DNA of 64,000 nt, taken from the NCBI GenBank assembly GCA_025642075.2, contig JAODUO010000644.1, positions 154,001 through 218,000 of the forward strand. The letters run 5' to 3'. The stretch's first letter is position 1. The number at the start of each line of letters is the position of its first letter. Origin of the DNA: Ridgeia piscesae. Taxonomy: Eukaryota > Annelida > Polychaeta > Sabellida > Siboglinidae. This document shows, piece after piece, positions 42,801 through 54,235 of the stretch. Below the pieces are notes generated by a model. That model searched no databases and was not told the DNA's origin. It saw only the letters and a program-made list of their open reading frames with translations. The translations under genes were made by a program, and so were the position numbers.

Positions 42801-45800
42801 AGAAATGTTGATACTGACAATGTATTTTTTTTTAAATATTTGAACAAGTCAAATACTTTAGGAAAGTATTTTAAAAAGTACTTAAATACTTTCAAATACA
42901 AATGTATTTGACCCCATGTCTGGACCCATCTGATATACTACTCTTTTGAATATGCCCCCCTGGTTTTGAAGTTTTGTTATTGTAATGTGTGATCATGTGT
43001 ATTTGAAATTTTTAAATGCCTCCTATTTGTATTTTATTCAGAAACCATAAATTAAATTATTAATCCAGCATTAAATTATTCATCCAATACCTGAGATAGT
43101 CGTCTAATTATTAATAACAATAACACCTGGATAGTGGATAGCAGTAATCAGTTAGAACATTAGTGACACAACAACAGAACAAGAATGACACCTAGGGATT
43201 CCATGAAAGTCGCCTTTATGTTAGAAACAGGATATTCATTAAAGTAATCATAAAAGTAATCATGCTTATATTCTAAAGTAATCGTACTCGTACTCGAATA
43301 TATTGTAAAGTAATCGTACTCGTACTCGAGTACATTTGTTTTCTGAGTACTCGTACTCATGCATGTTCAAAGTAATCATACTCGTACTCAAGTACATTTG
43401 TATTGTACTCACTCCATCTCTGCTATATACTAATGGTGTGTTTGTGTTTCAGTGTATACTGCAGTCATACCTAAGCTAATGGTGTGTTTGTGTTTCAGTG
43501 TATAGTGCAGTCATACCTATACTAATGGTGTGTTTGTGTTTCAGTGTATACTGCAGTCATACCTAAACTAATGGTGTGTTTGTGTTTCTGTGTATACTGC
43601 AGTCATGCCTAAGCTAATGGTGTGTTTGTGTTTCAGTGTATAGTGCAGTCATACCTAAACTAATGGTGTGTTTGTGTTTCAGTGTATACTGCAGTCATGC
43701 CTAAACTAATGGTGTGTTTGTGTTTCAGTGTATACTGCAGTCATACCTAATCTAATGGTGTGCTTGTGTTTCAGCGTATAGTGCAGTCATACCTAAACTA
43801 ATGGTGTGCTTGTGTTTCAGTGTATACTGCAGTCATACCTAAACTAATGGTGTGTTTGTGTTTCAACGTATAGTGCAGTCATACCTAAACTAATGGTGTG
43901 TTTGTGTTTCAGTGTATAGTGCAGTCATACCTGCAGTGGCTGCAGGACAGTGACTATGAGCCACTGTGTAAATTATGCAACAGAAGTCTGTCAGATGATG
44001 GGGCAGGGCCATGTGTCCGCCTTATTTGTTATGGTATGTATTCATTAAATTGCTACATAGTCAACTGTTCATACATAAATAACAAGTACCCTGAAAACCA
44101 CATATTGATTACCGGGTAATTGTTTTGTCACTTGTCATTTGTCAGTGCTGTCATATTTATATTATTATTATATGGCATCTAAATGTACTACTTTAATGTA
44201 GAACACATTTGTTTGTTAACATCTTATTTAGAATGACATGCATGCACACATGCATGTACAGATATGGGATCAAGTTGATTTGTATTTGAAAATATATAAA
44301 TGCTTTTTGGGGAATGACAAGTTCACCAACAGGTTGAACGGCGTCTTTACCAGGCATTAAAGTAATTACATTATTACATTTGTAAAGTATTTGATACTTT
44401 CAAGTACTTTTTCAAATACATTGTCAGTATCAACATTTCTATTTCATGATCACACGTAATGCCTGCCAACATGATTACCTTTACTGGAAATCACCTTTCA
44501 CCAAATAATTCTTTTCAACCTTCTAGGAAATCAATTTTGTCACAATTTTGAAGTTGTATGTCGGGTTAGACAGAATTCCACCCACTGTGATACACTTGAA
44601 ATATAATGGTAAAACAGTCCATGTATTTGAATCATATTTGAATCAAATTTCAAAAATGGAAATGTATTTGAATCGTATTTGAATCAAAAATGGCTGTGTA
44701 TTTGTATTTGAATTGAACATTTGTATTTGAATTGAAATCTAGAAAAGCAATGTATTTGTATTTGATTTGGTTGAGTTATATTTGATCCCAAAATGTGTAT
44801 TTTGACCCAACCCTGGGATGTAGTGATACTGTAGTTATTGACTGCAGAGCACTGTAGATATCTTCCACTGGGGATGTCATTGTTGACTGGTGGTGTAGAA
44901 ATCTTCCACTGGGGTGGTTGTTGATTGCTGTTGTAGGTGTCTTCCACTGGGGATGTTATTGTTGATTGCTGTGGTAGATGTCTTCCGCTGGGAATGTGGT
45001 TGTTGATTGCTGTTGTAGGTGTCTTCCACTGGGGATGTTATTGTTGATTGCTGTGGTAGATGTCTTCCACTGGGGTGGTTGTTGATTGCTGTTGTAGGTG
45101 TCTTCCACTGGGGATGTTATTGTTGATTGCTGTGGTAGATGTCTTCCACTGGGAATGTTGTTGTTGATTGCTGGATACATGTCTTCCGCTGGGAATGTGG
45201 TTGTTGATTGCTGTTGTACATGTCTTCCGCTGGGAATGTGATTGTTGATTGCTGTTGTAGATGTCTTCCACTGGGGATGTCTGGACCACTATGCGCGTCA
45301 GCTGCCACCCAACACTGCCCCTGCAGGCTACACATGCCCTCTGTGTAAGAGCTGTGTGTTTCCTGCCAACAATGTTGTGTCACCAGTGGCTGACACATTG
45401 CGAGATCTTCTCTCTAAAGTCAACTGGGCCCGTGCTGGGCTTGGTCTCCCATTGGTGAGCTTTATTTTCTTAAAGCGAAACTTGTATAGCATCTCTCAAT
45501 ATATCAGTTACTAAACACATCAACTGGATTAATTCATAGTAAAATATGTCATTACTAGGTTAGCATTGCCGATCGCCAATTAAGACTGGTTTGCTGGTTA
45601 ATGAAAATATATATTGATTTATTCAGCAAATTTGCAAAATTTTATTTTTGCCATTAATATTGATCTTATCATTGTTCACTACCCTTTCCCTTGAGTTGCT
45701 TAGACAACTACTGATCAAGCAGACCTGATTTGCAAAGAAGGGTTAGCAATAGATTGCTCATCCCTCACTTTAGCCAGAACACAGACAAAACAATCACAAT

Positions 45801-48785
45801 AGTGGGACTTAATTAATCAGGTGTTATGTTGCTTGGACAATGTCACAATGGAGACATGTTTAACATGCTGCTGACATTAGTTATTTAGTTATGAGTTTAA
45901 GTACAATGCTGTACCTGACAGGTTCCCCAGTATCGCTCAGTACAGACAAAGTCATATGGCCCATAATCGATGTTAAATATTCAACCAAATGGTAATATAA
46001 GTTACATCTAATTCATGTGTATTTGGCAAGTGTCATAACCAGCAAACAATAGAGATAGAAACATGCTTGTTAATTTTGTTTACAATTACCCAATATTTAT
46101 TGCCCATGTCATCCAAGTCATGATTACCATTGATCTATTACAATTAATTACATCCAAGATTGAAAAAAAAGTATATACTGTGGCTCCATGCTCATCAAAT
46201 CATGGTCACATATCCTCTAAATGGTATGTTCTTATGTTTTGGCAATGGTTCAGCCTTTTCAGCTCCATTTCATGCCTATAAATTGATAGGACTTGATTTT
46301 TATAACACCAAAAGTGTAATACAACGTAACAAATAAAATTAATCTCTACATGTGGTTTATTGATTAGCTGTATTGTGCACGTGTTGAGTAACGTCTTTGA
46401 TGTAACAGACATGAAAGTTAATTCTTTGTTAATTCTGTACTTGATAATTATGAACAGGGAACATTTGGAATTACCAGGCTTTTAATTTTGCATTTTATCT
46501 GTAAAATCCATTTCCATTTCACCATCCAAATCTACTAAGTGAAGTGGATGCTTTACAAGGCATCACATGGTGGAGTCATGCTAAATGTGGAATTGTGATG
46601 TAGGCAAACAATGACACAACAGAGCCACCTATTCTAGTTGATATTTTGTTATGTACGCTTGATCAACTATAGAACATGTACATAATATTATATTGTGTAT
46701 ACATGGGCTAATATTCTCACTGATGACATTTCAGATAGAAGAGCAGGCAGGTAGGGGTGATATGACTGAAAGCACTACAACTACACCACCACAGACCAGC
46801 AGCGTTCATCAGGTGCCTCACTCGTATGTCACAGCCTCCAGTCTCACACAGGATGTCATCTCTACCGATGAATCCACACCTTATGCAAGGACAGACAAGT
46901 CTGCTGACTTCTTCTCTAGTTAGTCTACTTTTGTTTTATCTCATATTTGTAATATATAAAAATAGTTAGGTTGTGATAAGTCAAAGAAGATTCTTTTGCT
47001 AACTGAACCTGTGTAATATGATTTCCTAGCTAACAGTTTACCAGTTAGAATATGTATTGTGTTAATAATGTTACTCTACCATGTAATGCTATTTACAGAT
47101 TCATGTTCCTAGAAGGAGCAACCCTTTTAATAATGCTTATATTATATACCCAGTTCCTATGTATGCAAATATTTCAAGTGATATATTTTGTTAGGAGTGA
47201 TATTTGTTTGTTCAGATGGCGGTCACTGCGTGTACTCACTCGTTTAACATTTTAAAGTTTTGACAAACTTGTTATGTAGCTCCTGGAAAAATACCTGTCA
47301 CATACCATTGGAGTTAATGAGGTTGGGAATTTGGGAATCCCTGTTCTATAATGACAACAGACATTGACATGTTATGTATACCACGTTTTTCAAGTCCATT
47401 TTTGTGTATATGTTTTTGTATTATATGATTGTAGATCCACGCAAGCTATTTGATTCAACAAGGGAAGACCGCTCTCATTTGTTGAATATGTCACATGACC
47501 ATGATGATGATAAATACAAACGCAGGCCAGCATTTCAATGGTTTGCACGATGGTTCAAGTAAGTTCACATAAATCAAGTGTCATAAGATCTCATTTTTGC
47601 AATGCCAAGGAGACCTTCTCCCAGTTTGACTGACTGGTCCTACTGCACTTACCAGCACACCATTCTCACCCGTAACATGTAGTATAAGAGGATATCTTTT
47701 TAATAAAACCAAATATACTGATAGGGGCATGTGCTATGCTGTCCCTTTGTGCTGGGATTGATGTATAATATGTCATGGGGGTTAGTAGAGGAATGACTCT
47801 AATGTTGGAATTGATGTTGCAAGTCACAGGGAGGCTTGTAGAGGAAGGACTCTAAAGTTGGATGAGGTTGGAAAGGACTCTAATGTTGGAATTGATGTTG
47901 CAAGTCACAGGGAGGCTTGTGGAGGAAGGACTCTAATGTTGGAATTGATGTTGCAGGTCACAGGGAGGCTTGTGGAGGAAGGACTCTAATGTTGGAATTG
48001 ATGTTGCAGGTCACAGGGAGGCTTGTGGAGGAAGGACTCTAATGTTGGAATTGATGTTGCAGGTCACAGGGAGGCTTGTGGAGGAAGGACTCTAATGTTG
48101 GAATTGATGTTGCAGGTCACAGGGAGGCTTGTGGAGGAAGGACTCTAATGTTGGAATTGATGTTGCAGGTCACAGGGAGGCTTGTGGAGGAAGGACTCTA
48201 ATGTTGGAATTGATGTTGCAGGTCACAGGGAGGCTTGTAGAGGAAGGACTCTAATGTTGGAATTGATGTTGCAGGTCACAGGGAGGCTTGTGGAGGAAGG
48301 ACTCTAATGTTGGAATTGATGTTGCAGGTCACAGGGAGGCTTGTGGAGGAAGGACCCTAATGTTGGAATTGATGTTGCAGGTCACAGGGAGGCTTGTGGA
48401 GGAAGGACTCTAATGTTGGAATTGATGTTGCAGGTCACAGGGAGGCTTGTGGAGGAAGGACTCTAATGTTGGAATTGATGTTGCAGGTCACAGGGAGGCT
48501 TGTGGAGGAAGGACTCTAATGTTGGAATTGATGTTGCAGGTCACAGGGAGGCTTGTGGAGGAAGGACTCTAATGTCGGAATTGATGTTGCAGGTCACAGG
48601 GAGGCTTGTGGAGGAAGGACCCTAATGCTGGTATGAAAAGAATTATCATTGTGATTGTGCTTGCCCTCCTTGGCTTCCTCACAATTCTTCTCATCATGAG
48701 TCGACTTGGGCGGTCAGCGGCAGAGAATGACCCATTCCTTGACCCAATGGCCAACCCTAACATTCGAGTAGATGAGCGGCAGTGA
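39736..48785 (+). CDS. ZFPL1: ZFPL1 gene, complete (6 coding exons, 305 aa)
   Basis: Zinc finger protein-like 1 is an integral membrane protein of the cis-Golgi that binds GM130 and helps keep cis-Golgi structure. Six exons (39736-39837, 43913-44033, 45261-45454, 46735-46918, 47435-47558, 48593-48785) join in phase to 306 codons including the stop; the vertebrate protein is about 310 aa. Order of parts: N-terminal B-box-like Cys/His cluster (C4, C6, C16, H19, C24, C27, H32), RING-like cluster (C53, C56, C73, H78, C81, C100, C103), Ser/Thr-rich linker, acidic-then-basic DDDKYKRRP, one membrane segment at about residues 259-277, and a 28-residue tail. Three of the five introns end in arrays built from the next exon's acceptor. 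Confidence 0.96.
39838..41403. other. ZFPL1 intron 1, left part
   Basis: Non-repetitive intron. Several frames of 60-80 codons on the plus strand overlap at 40050-40850 without recognisable content or splice logic. Confidence 0.45.
41500..43422. mobile_element. 1.9-kb hAT-like non-autonomous element
   Basis: Inverted ends CAGAGATGGAGTAATCGTAC (left) and CAGAGATGGAGTGAGTAC (right, reverse-complemented), flanked by a perfect 8-bp duplication CTATATAC (41492-41499 and 43423-43430). Subterminal regions are rich in palindromic GTACTCGTACTCGAGTAC words. No transposase frame. It interrupts the 46-bp array and contains a second element. Confidence 0.85.
42126..42922. mobile_element. 797-bp hAT-like element nested in the previous one
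   Basis: Inverted ends CAGACATGGGGTCAAATACA and CAGACATGGGGTCAAATACA (right end reverse-complemented), flanked by GTCCCATC and GACCCATC (7 of 8). Subterminal AAATAC/GTATTT-rich sequence. No coding capacity. Confidence 0.82.
43913..44033 (+). CDS. ZFPL1: ZFPL1 exon 2
   Basis: Residues 35-74 plus one base. [19 protein letters not shown] begins the RING-like domain. Acceptor GTTTCAG|TGTATAGTG, donor TTATG|GTATGT. It is the last and only intact copy in a series of about twelve partial copies of the same acceptor and exon start. Confidence 0.95.
44259..44814. mobile_element. Diverged inverted relative of the nested hAT-like element
   Basis: The reverse complement of about 44370-44490 contains GGCAGGCATTACGTGTGA and AAATGTTGATACTGACAATG, matching 42774-42825. 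Ends CAGATATGGGATCAA and CAGGGTTGGGTCAAA resemble the family's ends. Located in ZFPL1 intron 2; heavily diverged. Confidence 0.6.
44838..45280 (+). repeat. 38-41-bp minisatellite repeating the ZFPL1 exon 3 acceptor junction
   Basis: About eleven copies. The unit is GTTGATTGCTGTTGTAG|ATG then TCTTCCACTGGGGATGT; exon 3 begins ATGTCTTCCACTGGGGATGT. Units vary in length by a GGGATGTTA / GGGTGG difference and in the intronic part (TGTTGTAG, TGTGGTAG), and one has lost the AG context (GCTGGATACATG). Confidence 0.95.
45261..45454 (+). CDS. ZFPL1: ZFPL1 exon 3
   Basis: Residues 75-139. [35 protein letters not shown] and [12 protein letters not shown] match the vertebrate RING-like end. Acceptor GTTGTAG|ATGTCTTCC, donor CCATTG|GTGAGC. 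The array upstream repeats this acceptor and the first 20 or so exon bases. Confidence 0.95.
45455..46734. other. ZFPL1 intron 3
   Basis: Unique AT-rich intron; nothing recognised. It is one of the ZFPL1 introns without a junction array. Confidence 0.5.
46735..46918 (+). CDS. ZFPL1: ZFPL1 exon 4
   Basis: Residues 140-200 plus one base. Low-complexity Ser/Thr/Pro-rich linker ([20 protein letters not shown]). Acceptor ACATTTCAG|ATAGAAG, donor TCTCTA|GTTAGT. The donor is chosen by phase; the frame meets TAG right after it. Confidence 0.85.
46919..47434. other. ZFPL1 intron 4
   Basis: Unique AT-rich intron of about 516 bp, no array. Confidence 0.5.
47435..47558 (+). CDS. ZFPL1: ZFPL1 exon 5
   Basis: Residues 201-241 plus two bases. 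[11 protein letters not shown] and [18 protein letters not shown] correspond to vertebrate PRKVYDTRDDD and DDDKYRRRPALGWLARLL. Acceptor GATTGTAG|ATCCAC, donor TTCAA|GTAAGT. Confidence 0.95.
47766..48625 (+). repeat. 53-bp minisatellite repeating the ZFPL1 exon 6 acceptor junction
   Basis: About 16 copies. The unit contains GAATTGATGTTGCAG|GTCAC then AGGGAGGCTTGTGGAGGAAG; exon 6 starts GTCACAGGGAGGCTTGTGGA. Copies far from the exon carry GTTGCAAGTCACAGG (AG shifted) and GTAGAGG; the rest keep TTGCAG|GTCACAGG. About 40 of the 53 bases are exonic. Confidence 0.97.
48593..48785 (+). CDS. ZFPL1: ZFPL1 exon 6 (membrane anchor and stop)
   Basis: Residues 242-305. After a short lead it encodes a hydrophobic stretch ([19 protein letters not shown], about residues 259-277) and the tail [20 protein letters not shown], matching vertebrate MSRLGRAAADSDPNLDPMNP. 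Acceptor GTTGCAG|GTCACAGG; stop TGA at 48783. The acceptor and first 40 exon bases are repeated about 15 times upstream. Confidence 0.95.
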
Positions 48786-50270
48786 CACACCCACAAGAGG
48801 ATGTATCATTGTGGCTGGGGTGATGTGTATACAGCACTATTCTATGTGAGACAGCGTACAGCCTTATCTACAATGGTGGCATGCGGGGTGTCGCTGTAAG
48901 GCTTGGGTGCTGTAGCTACAAGGCCTGTGTGATGCAGTAGCAAGGCCTGGATAATGCAGTAGCAAGGCCTGGGTGATGCAGTAGCAAGACCCGATGAGTG
49001 CTGTTGCTCCCAGGCCCGTGTGCTGTAGCTACAGTGCTTCAAGGCATGGGTGCTGCAGTTGTATGACTTAGGTGTTGGTTTACTCCTGCCAGAATAGAAC
49101 TAGTTATGCTGAGCATAACAAAAGAACAACATGACAGAGAATCATTCTGGCACAGCTTTACTTTTCTGTTCCAATCAGTTGTTATTGTTATGATGTTTGT
49201 TATATATGAGTGTTACAGCTGCACTCATGCAACTTTGTTTCGTCAATATATATAGCTGTAAGAAATGTACATTGTATTCGTACTTGTGTTGTTGTATAGG
49301 CACTAAGTTAGCCTTTGAACAACACAGAATGGGGTATTGGGTGATACTAGAGAGGTTCATGAACAGTGGGGGTTCACATATGGGTGAACTAATTGTAGCA
49401 TAAGCAGTCACTGGACATTCTGCATGGCACTCGTCACCAACTATCATTTAACTTGACATTTCCATCTGCCACTGTCATTCCACTTCCATCTCCAATTATA
49501 ATTGTACGTGCCATTTTAATCTCATTTTAATGTCGTTACGCATGTTGCTTCCATCTCTTAGTATCACTCTGTTTGCCATTTCCATCTCCAGGTGTCATTA
49601 TGCATGACATTTCTATATCCAAGAGTCATATCTACATGACATTCCACCTCCATGTATCATTTTGCTTGACATTTCTGCATGACACTCCATATGTTATTTT
49701 GTAGTGATTCAACGAACCGTGACTTTGTAATCTTGTGTGTTGGCATCTGGAAGTGAGTTTGTTTGTTGGTGTGATTTTACACTCAACAGAACTTGATAAA
49801 GCACGTGCACTTTGTGTCACACAGAAGTTACCCATGTATATACTGTATGCATGTGCTATTTTGAGTAGTTATTTTTTTAAATGTTAAAGAAATATTCTGC
49901 CTACACTACCCCATCAGTTGTGCTAAAATTATACATGTTGACATACATTGTAAACCACAAATATTGTATATTCACTGAGACCTTTGTAAATATATTATCT
50001 AGTGCATTGTGATTGCAGATATTAATTTCATGGCTTGCAGTATATTTTCTTGTCATTCACATAAACGGATGTTAATATTGCACAATTGTATTCTTTCACT
50101 GTTGTAAAATAGTAACAATTCCTATATTCATGCATAATTCTGGTTGAGTTGATGTGGTTTATGTATATGTTGAGTTTTTATTTTTCATATGTAATGTAAA
50201 TGAAGAAACTGTCAAGGAAACATCATCATCCACCCAAGGGCTTGCAATAAAAGGTGTGTCAGGAGTGTCC
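48786..50270 (+). other. ZFPL1: Probable ZFPL1 3' untranslated region with poly(A) signal
   Basis: No coding signal follows the stop. An AATAAA hexamer at 50246-50251, followed by a GT-rich stretch, is the best cleavage-signal candidate. Between about 48895 and 49030 there is a short degenerate repeat around GCAGTAGCAAGGCCTGG. Confidence 0.5.
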
Positions 50271-50773
50271 AGCTATATACTGTATAGTGTAGCCTCAAAG
50301 AGGCTGACCAAATGACAACAGTTACAGTGACATTTGACCTGCCTATGTTCTTGAAATGTTACAACTGACCTGAATCAGACAGTGAGCACTGGTAAAGTAA
50401 TAGTACCATGTATATTTATGTTTTTAGAACACACTCATTAAATATGTTAATTATTTAGACAGTTAAGCAAATTTTTTTTTCGATTCAAAAACTGTGTTTC
50501 TATAAACATAATGCTTTCGTTGAGTAATGTACCTAATATGAAGTGTGCTGATTGCAAACATATGCCACTACGCCTGCTCAAACATTGTTGGTGACTGCAG
50601 CGAATGCTGATGTTGTTTCACTTACATGAAATTGCAATCATGACATGTAATACTTTTTAAAGGTGGTAGTCTAACCTACAGATCTGTCTCTGGGTGTACC
50701 TAGGCATTTTCTTTACTTTTAGAATTATTGGTGTTTGAGCACAAGGGAATGCTCAACTTTGCAATATACCCAT
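50271..50773. other. Intergenic DNA between convergent genes
   Basis: No feature recognised between the ZFPL1 poly(A) signal and the GT repeat. Confidence 0.4.
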
Positions 50774-50880
<107 letters not shown>

Positions 50881-51004
50881 AGATGTAAAATTATTTATAT
50901 ATATATATATATTGTAAGGCCTGACTTCAGGAAATCAAGAGGCCTTATTAGGTGGAGGGAATCATCTATAAATGTAGCATGTGAAAAGAAAACATGGGCA
51001 GTGA

Positions 51005-51306
51005 ACATCATTTATTTGTGAACAAACAAGCGTAGAGAGTGGTCTGATATTGGCTATCAATCTCCTTATGGCAGTCCTGCTGGATTTGCCCTCTGGCTGG
51101 TGACAACTGACAGTGTCATCTGAAAAGGATTGTTTGTGGCCACTGCGAGTCCAGCAACTCTGCCGTGTGACCATACAGTAGCCAACACTAATGGGGCTGT
51201 CTTCGCTCTCATAATCACTTGACCTAGTGGTGTCATCCTGACCACTGCCACCCTTGATGGCTCTAGCACTGATGACAAACTCTCCCAGTCGTCACTGATG
51301 GTTGTC
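51005..51306 (-). CDS. Tentative last exon of the minus-strand unrecognised gene
   Basis: On the minus strand a pyrimidine-rich tract ends CTGAAAG|ACAACC, from where a phase-0 frame reads TTISDDWESLSSVLEPS and stays open for about 80 codons. A second frame over the same DNA reads GGSGQDDTTRSSDYESEDSP and is also open to about 50962. An AATAAA on the minus strand (TTTATT at 51011-51016) would suit a 3' end, opposite the ZFPL1 poly(A) signal. I cannot decide the frame, and the link to the exons at 56.8 and 59.5 kb is inferred from phase and position. Confidence 0.28.
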
Positions 51307-51594
51307 TTTCAGTAGAATAGAAAACAGATCCGTACTGTTACACCCTCATGGTCGCTGGTTGGTTGGCTGCCTGTCACTAGAGACATCAGTTTCTAGCTGG
51401 CACTCATTGCATTTGAGTTTTGGCCGCCAATTAATATTGATTGCTGCTGAGGTGTAGACTTCTATAACCATGGTCGTTGGCTGCATTAGCAAGGTGGTTG
51501 TTAGTTAGGGATGCTTTATTTTACTAATGCAGTGAACATATTGCCACATAATTTGGGTGTCCATCGGCATAGGGGCCTTATATGAAGGGGATTA

Positions 51595-51652
51595 CTCTGT
51601 ATATATACAGCTGTATATATATATATACACCGGTGTATATATATATTACACT

Positions 51653-51690
<38 letters not shown>
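51595..51690. repeat. (TA)n-rich region with ACACCGGTGTAT palindromes
   Basis: TA runs interrupted by CACCGGTGTA and CACTGGTATA. Confidence 0.85.
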
Positions 51691-51698
<8 letters not shown>

Positions 51699-52452
51699 TT
51701 ACAGGATCAAGCATTTGCAATGTTCAGTTGGAAACAAAATTTATCCTGGGCACACACTGGCATATTTGTAGATAAAATTATAATCTGTTGTGACAATTTA
51801 TTTAATCTCATTGCAAGAATTTGCAATGTTCATATGACAACAAATTCTTGTGGATATCCAGTGACATGTTTGTAGGTAAGATTATTATATTTATGGTGAT
51901 GTAAAGGTATTACATTCTGCAATTGCAATTTCATGTATGGTCTGAAAAAACAGAACTTGATCGAACGATAGGTAGGTTTCGCAATAAACTACTGAAAATC
52001 TACTGGGAAATGTCACCAAAATGGCTTTGAACAGGGTGACAGAGATGGTTTTAAAATGTGATTTGAATAGCAGAATACTATTTTATTAGAGTATAATTAA
52101 GATTGGGAATTAAAAGGTAAATTTCAATTAGTATTTAAATGCTGTGAATTTATGTTTTTTAGCAAAATGTTATTTGTAAAATTGAAGTTAATTGAAATAA
52201 AATGTTAATTGAATGATCGCTAATTATTAGAAGTTTAATTCAAGTGATGTTATTTATTATTGGACATTTCAAAGTTAATTGTAATTTAAGATTAACTTAA
52301 TTACCCCAACTTGCCATCTACCACACAACCCTGTGTACACCACCCACAACCTTTTCAATAACATTGAACTCAATAAAAACAGGCATATTTTGAGTTCCTA
52401 ACTTTATGCTGATGATACATACCAGTAGGTTATTTTGTATATACTCCAGATC
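51691..52452. other. Intergenic, AATT-rich low-complexity
   Basis: Around 52040-52300 dominated by TTAATTGAA, GGGAATTAAAAGG and similar words, resembling 36700-36830. No gene seen. Confidence 0.4.
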
Positions 52453-52867
52453 TAGTCTCGCTTAACTGACTGTCACTCGGCGGTATAACTTTGCTGAGAA
52501 AACAGTCTGGTGTCTTTGTCGGTGTTTGAATGTTATCCGTGTGCAGCTAAACAATTCTACCACCTCACGTATCCTGGATCATCTTGCTTTATCTATTAAA
52601 AAAAAACCCAGCAAATTTGTATTTCTGTTAATTTTTGTGTTAATATAAGTTTCATTTTGAATAGTTTCTATAATATAGTATTATCTTATTAAAAGGTATC
52701 TTTATTGATTTTTTTCTTCAAATTTGGCCAGAGAACCAATCAGCGTCTCTACCCTATTCTGAGACAAGGCCGCCCTGTTGATTACATTAGCAGCCCATAA
52801 ATATACCAAGTGGAGTCGAGAAGCTGAAAAGTGCTGCCACCTAATGGAGTCTGGTTAATCAAGGCTA
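52453..52867. mobile_element. 415-bp short DNA element
   Basis: Inverted ends TAGTCTCGCTTAACTGACT (left) and TAGCCTTGATTAACCAGACT (right, reverse-complemented). A fragment of the same family is at 39507-39611. No coding capacity. Confidence 0.6.
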
Positions 52868-53246
52868 CTCAAGATCCCAGTTGATCCTTAAATCAGCTTA
52901 AAAATTATCTTAATAGCATTTTCCACTGGATGACAGTGTAGATCACCCAACCAATCAATTTATTTAAAACACAACATGAGAAACAAGTCAAGTAAATAAC
53001 TACTTAATAATAAAATGTGGAGATGAGAGTTTTGTACTATTTTACATTGATGCAGTGTGAAATAAATGAAGTGATGTTTAGACCTTTAGGCTGAATGTCC
53101 AACGGACTTATGGCATCATTCTGTATCTTAGGGTACAACCATTAATGATCTGTAATTATGATTCATGAAAAATATTTGATTACCAATTGCAAATTCATTA
53201 TACAGCCCAAAGGACTTTGCCAGTTTTAAATCCATTACTATTATCA

Positions 53247-53587
53247 CCCAGCAAACAACGACCCGTGATTTCACATGTTCTGTAAGTGAATTCACGAGTT
53301 CAACCGGTTCAATTCACATGAATTCGCAGAATTCTGTGAAAAAATTTGGGATATCGACACGTGTTTACTGTGAAATCACTTTTTTCATGTGATGACATGT
53401 ACCAGTGAAACCGTACCAGTTCTGACCCAGTACGACTCGTGTCAAACTTGTTCAAAACTTGTGTCAACGAGCAGAACACATGTATTCACGTGAATACACA
53501 TGAAAACAGGTACTGGTGGAGCGATATCAATTATGAACCAGTATGACATGTGCCAACTGGTTCAGAAATGGTTCCTTGTTTGCTGGG
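53247..53587. mobile_element. 341-bp element with CCCAGCAAACA ends
   Basis: Inverted ends CCCAGCAAACAACGA and CCCAGCAAACAAGGA. The interior is full of short dyads (GAATTCAC, ACACGTG, CACGTGAATAC). No target duplication that I can fix. Non-coding. Confidence 0.7.
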
Positions 53588-54029
53588 CAGATATCTTTAT
53601 ATAATCTGCTGGACATGTTTATTCATTGCTTACTCCTGTAAGAAGGCATATCCACCCTTTGATATCAGATAATCTGGTCCGATTTTCTTTAGTTCCAAAA
53701 GTAAATGCTAACGTTAGGTTTTCTGTGTTGCTGTACTGATTCTGTAGAATTTGCTCAAAATCGGTTGGAAATATTGCATCATTATACTGTGCTTAACTAA
53801 ACACAACTAGGCGGGCAGTCCACCTGTAATATACTCTTCTCACTGATGGACGTGCTAAACCATTTCCATACATTGCAGCCTTGATGGAAGTGGTTTAAAA
53901 AATGTTAAGTAAGAAATGAAAATATAGAAAAAGATACCTTTCAAATCATATTCTAAGAAAAAATAAAACCTGCCAGTCATTTGAAATTTTGCAACAAGGG
54001 CAGGGTCTGTGATGGTGTTTGTGGAAATA

Positions 54030-54235
54030 GACGTGGGAAGTGGTGGTCGCGCGGTAGAGTGCCGGACCATCAATCGAGGGGACAGTGGTTCAATCCCACC
54101 TATCGCCATTTCGAAACTTAGGCAATTTCATTCACCCCACATTTGCCTGTCTTTCAGAAGAGACACTAAAAGCTATCTGTTGTCTATGCCAAGGGAAGTA
54201 AAAGATCCCACACAGGGGGTAAATGTGTAACCTGT
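54030..54235 (+). mobile_element. tRNA-type SINE
   Basis: A tRNA-like head has a box A-like segment (GGTCGCGCGGTAGAGTGC, about 54044-54062) and box B GGTTCAATCCC at 54087-54097. A body follows with AGAAGAGACACTAAAAGCT and GTAAAAGATCCCACAC. Head and spacing fit a Pol III SINE. Confidence 0.6.

Larger units (their letters stand above)
41404..43930 (+). repeat. 46-bp minisatellite repeating the ZFPL1 exon 2 acceptor junction (split by a transposon)
   Basis: Two copies at 41404-41499 and about eleven at 43431-43930. The unit is GTGTGTTTGTGTTTCAG|TGT then ATAGTGCAGTCATACCT; exon 2 begins TGTATAGTGCAGTCATACCT. Nearly every unit keeps TTTCAG (one reads TTTCAA, one TTTCTG). The two blocks are separated by the hAT-like insertion. 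Confidence 0.96.

Noticed and set aside
44684..45398. Minus-strand frames rich in Asn, Gln and Ser
   Set aside because: Reverse reading of the ZFPL1 exon 3 acceptor array.
54030..54110. A functional tRNA gene
   Set aside because: Box A and B motifs are present, but the acceptor stem does not close cleanly and a SINE body follows.
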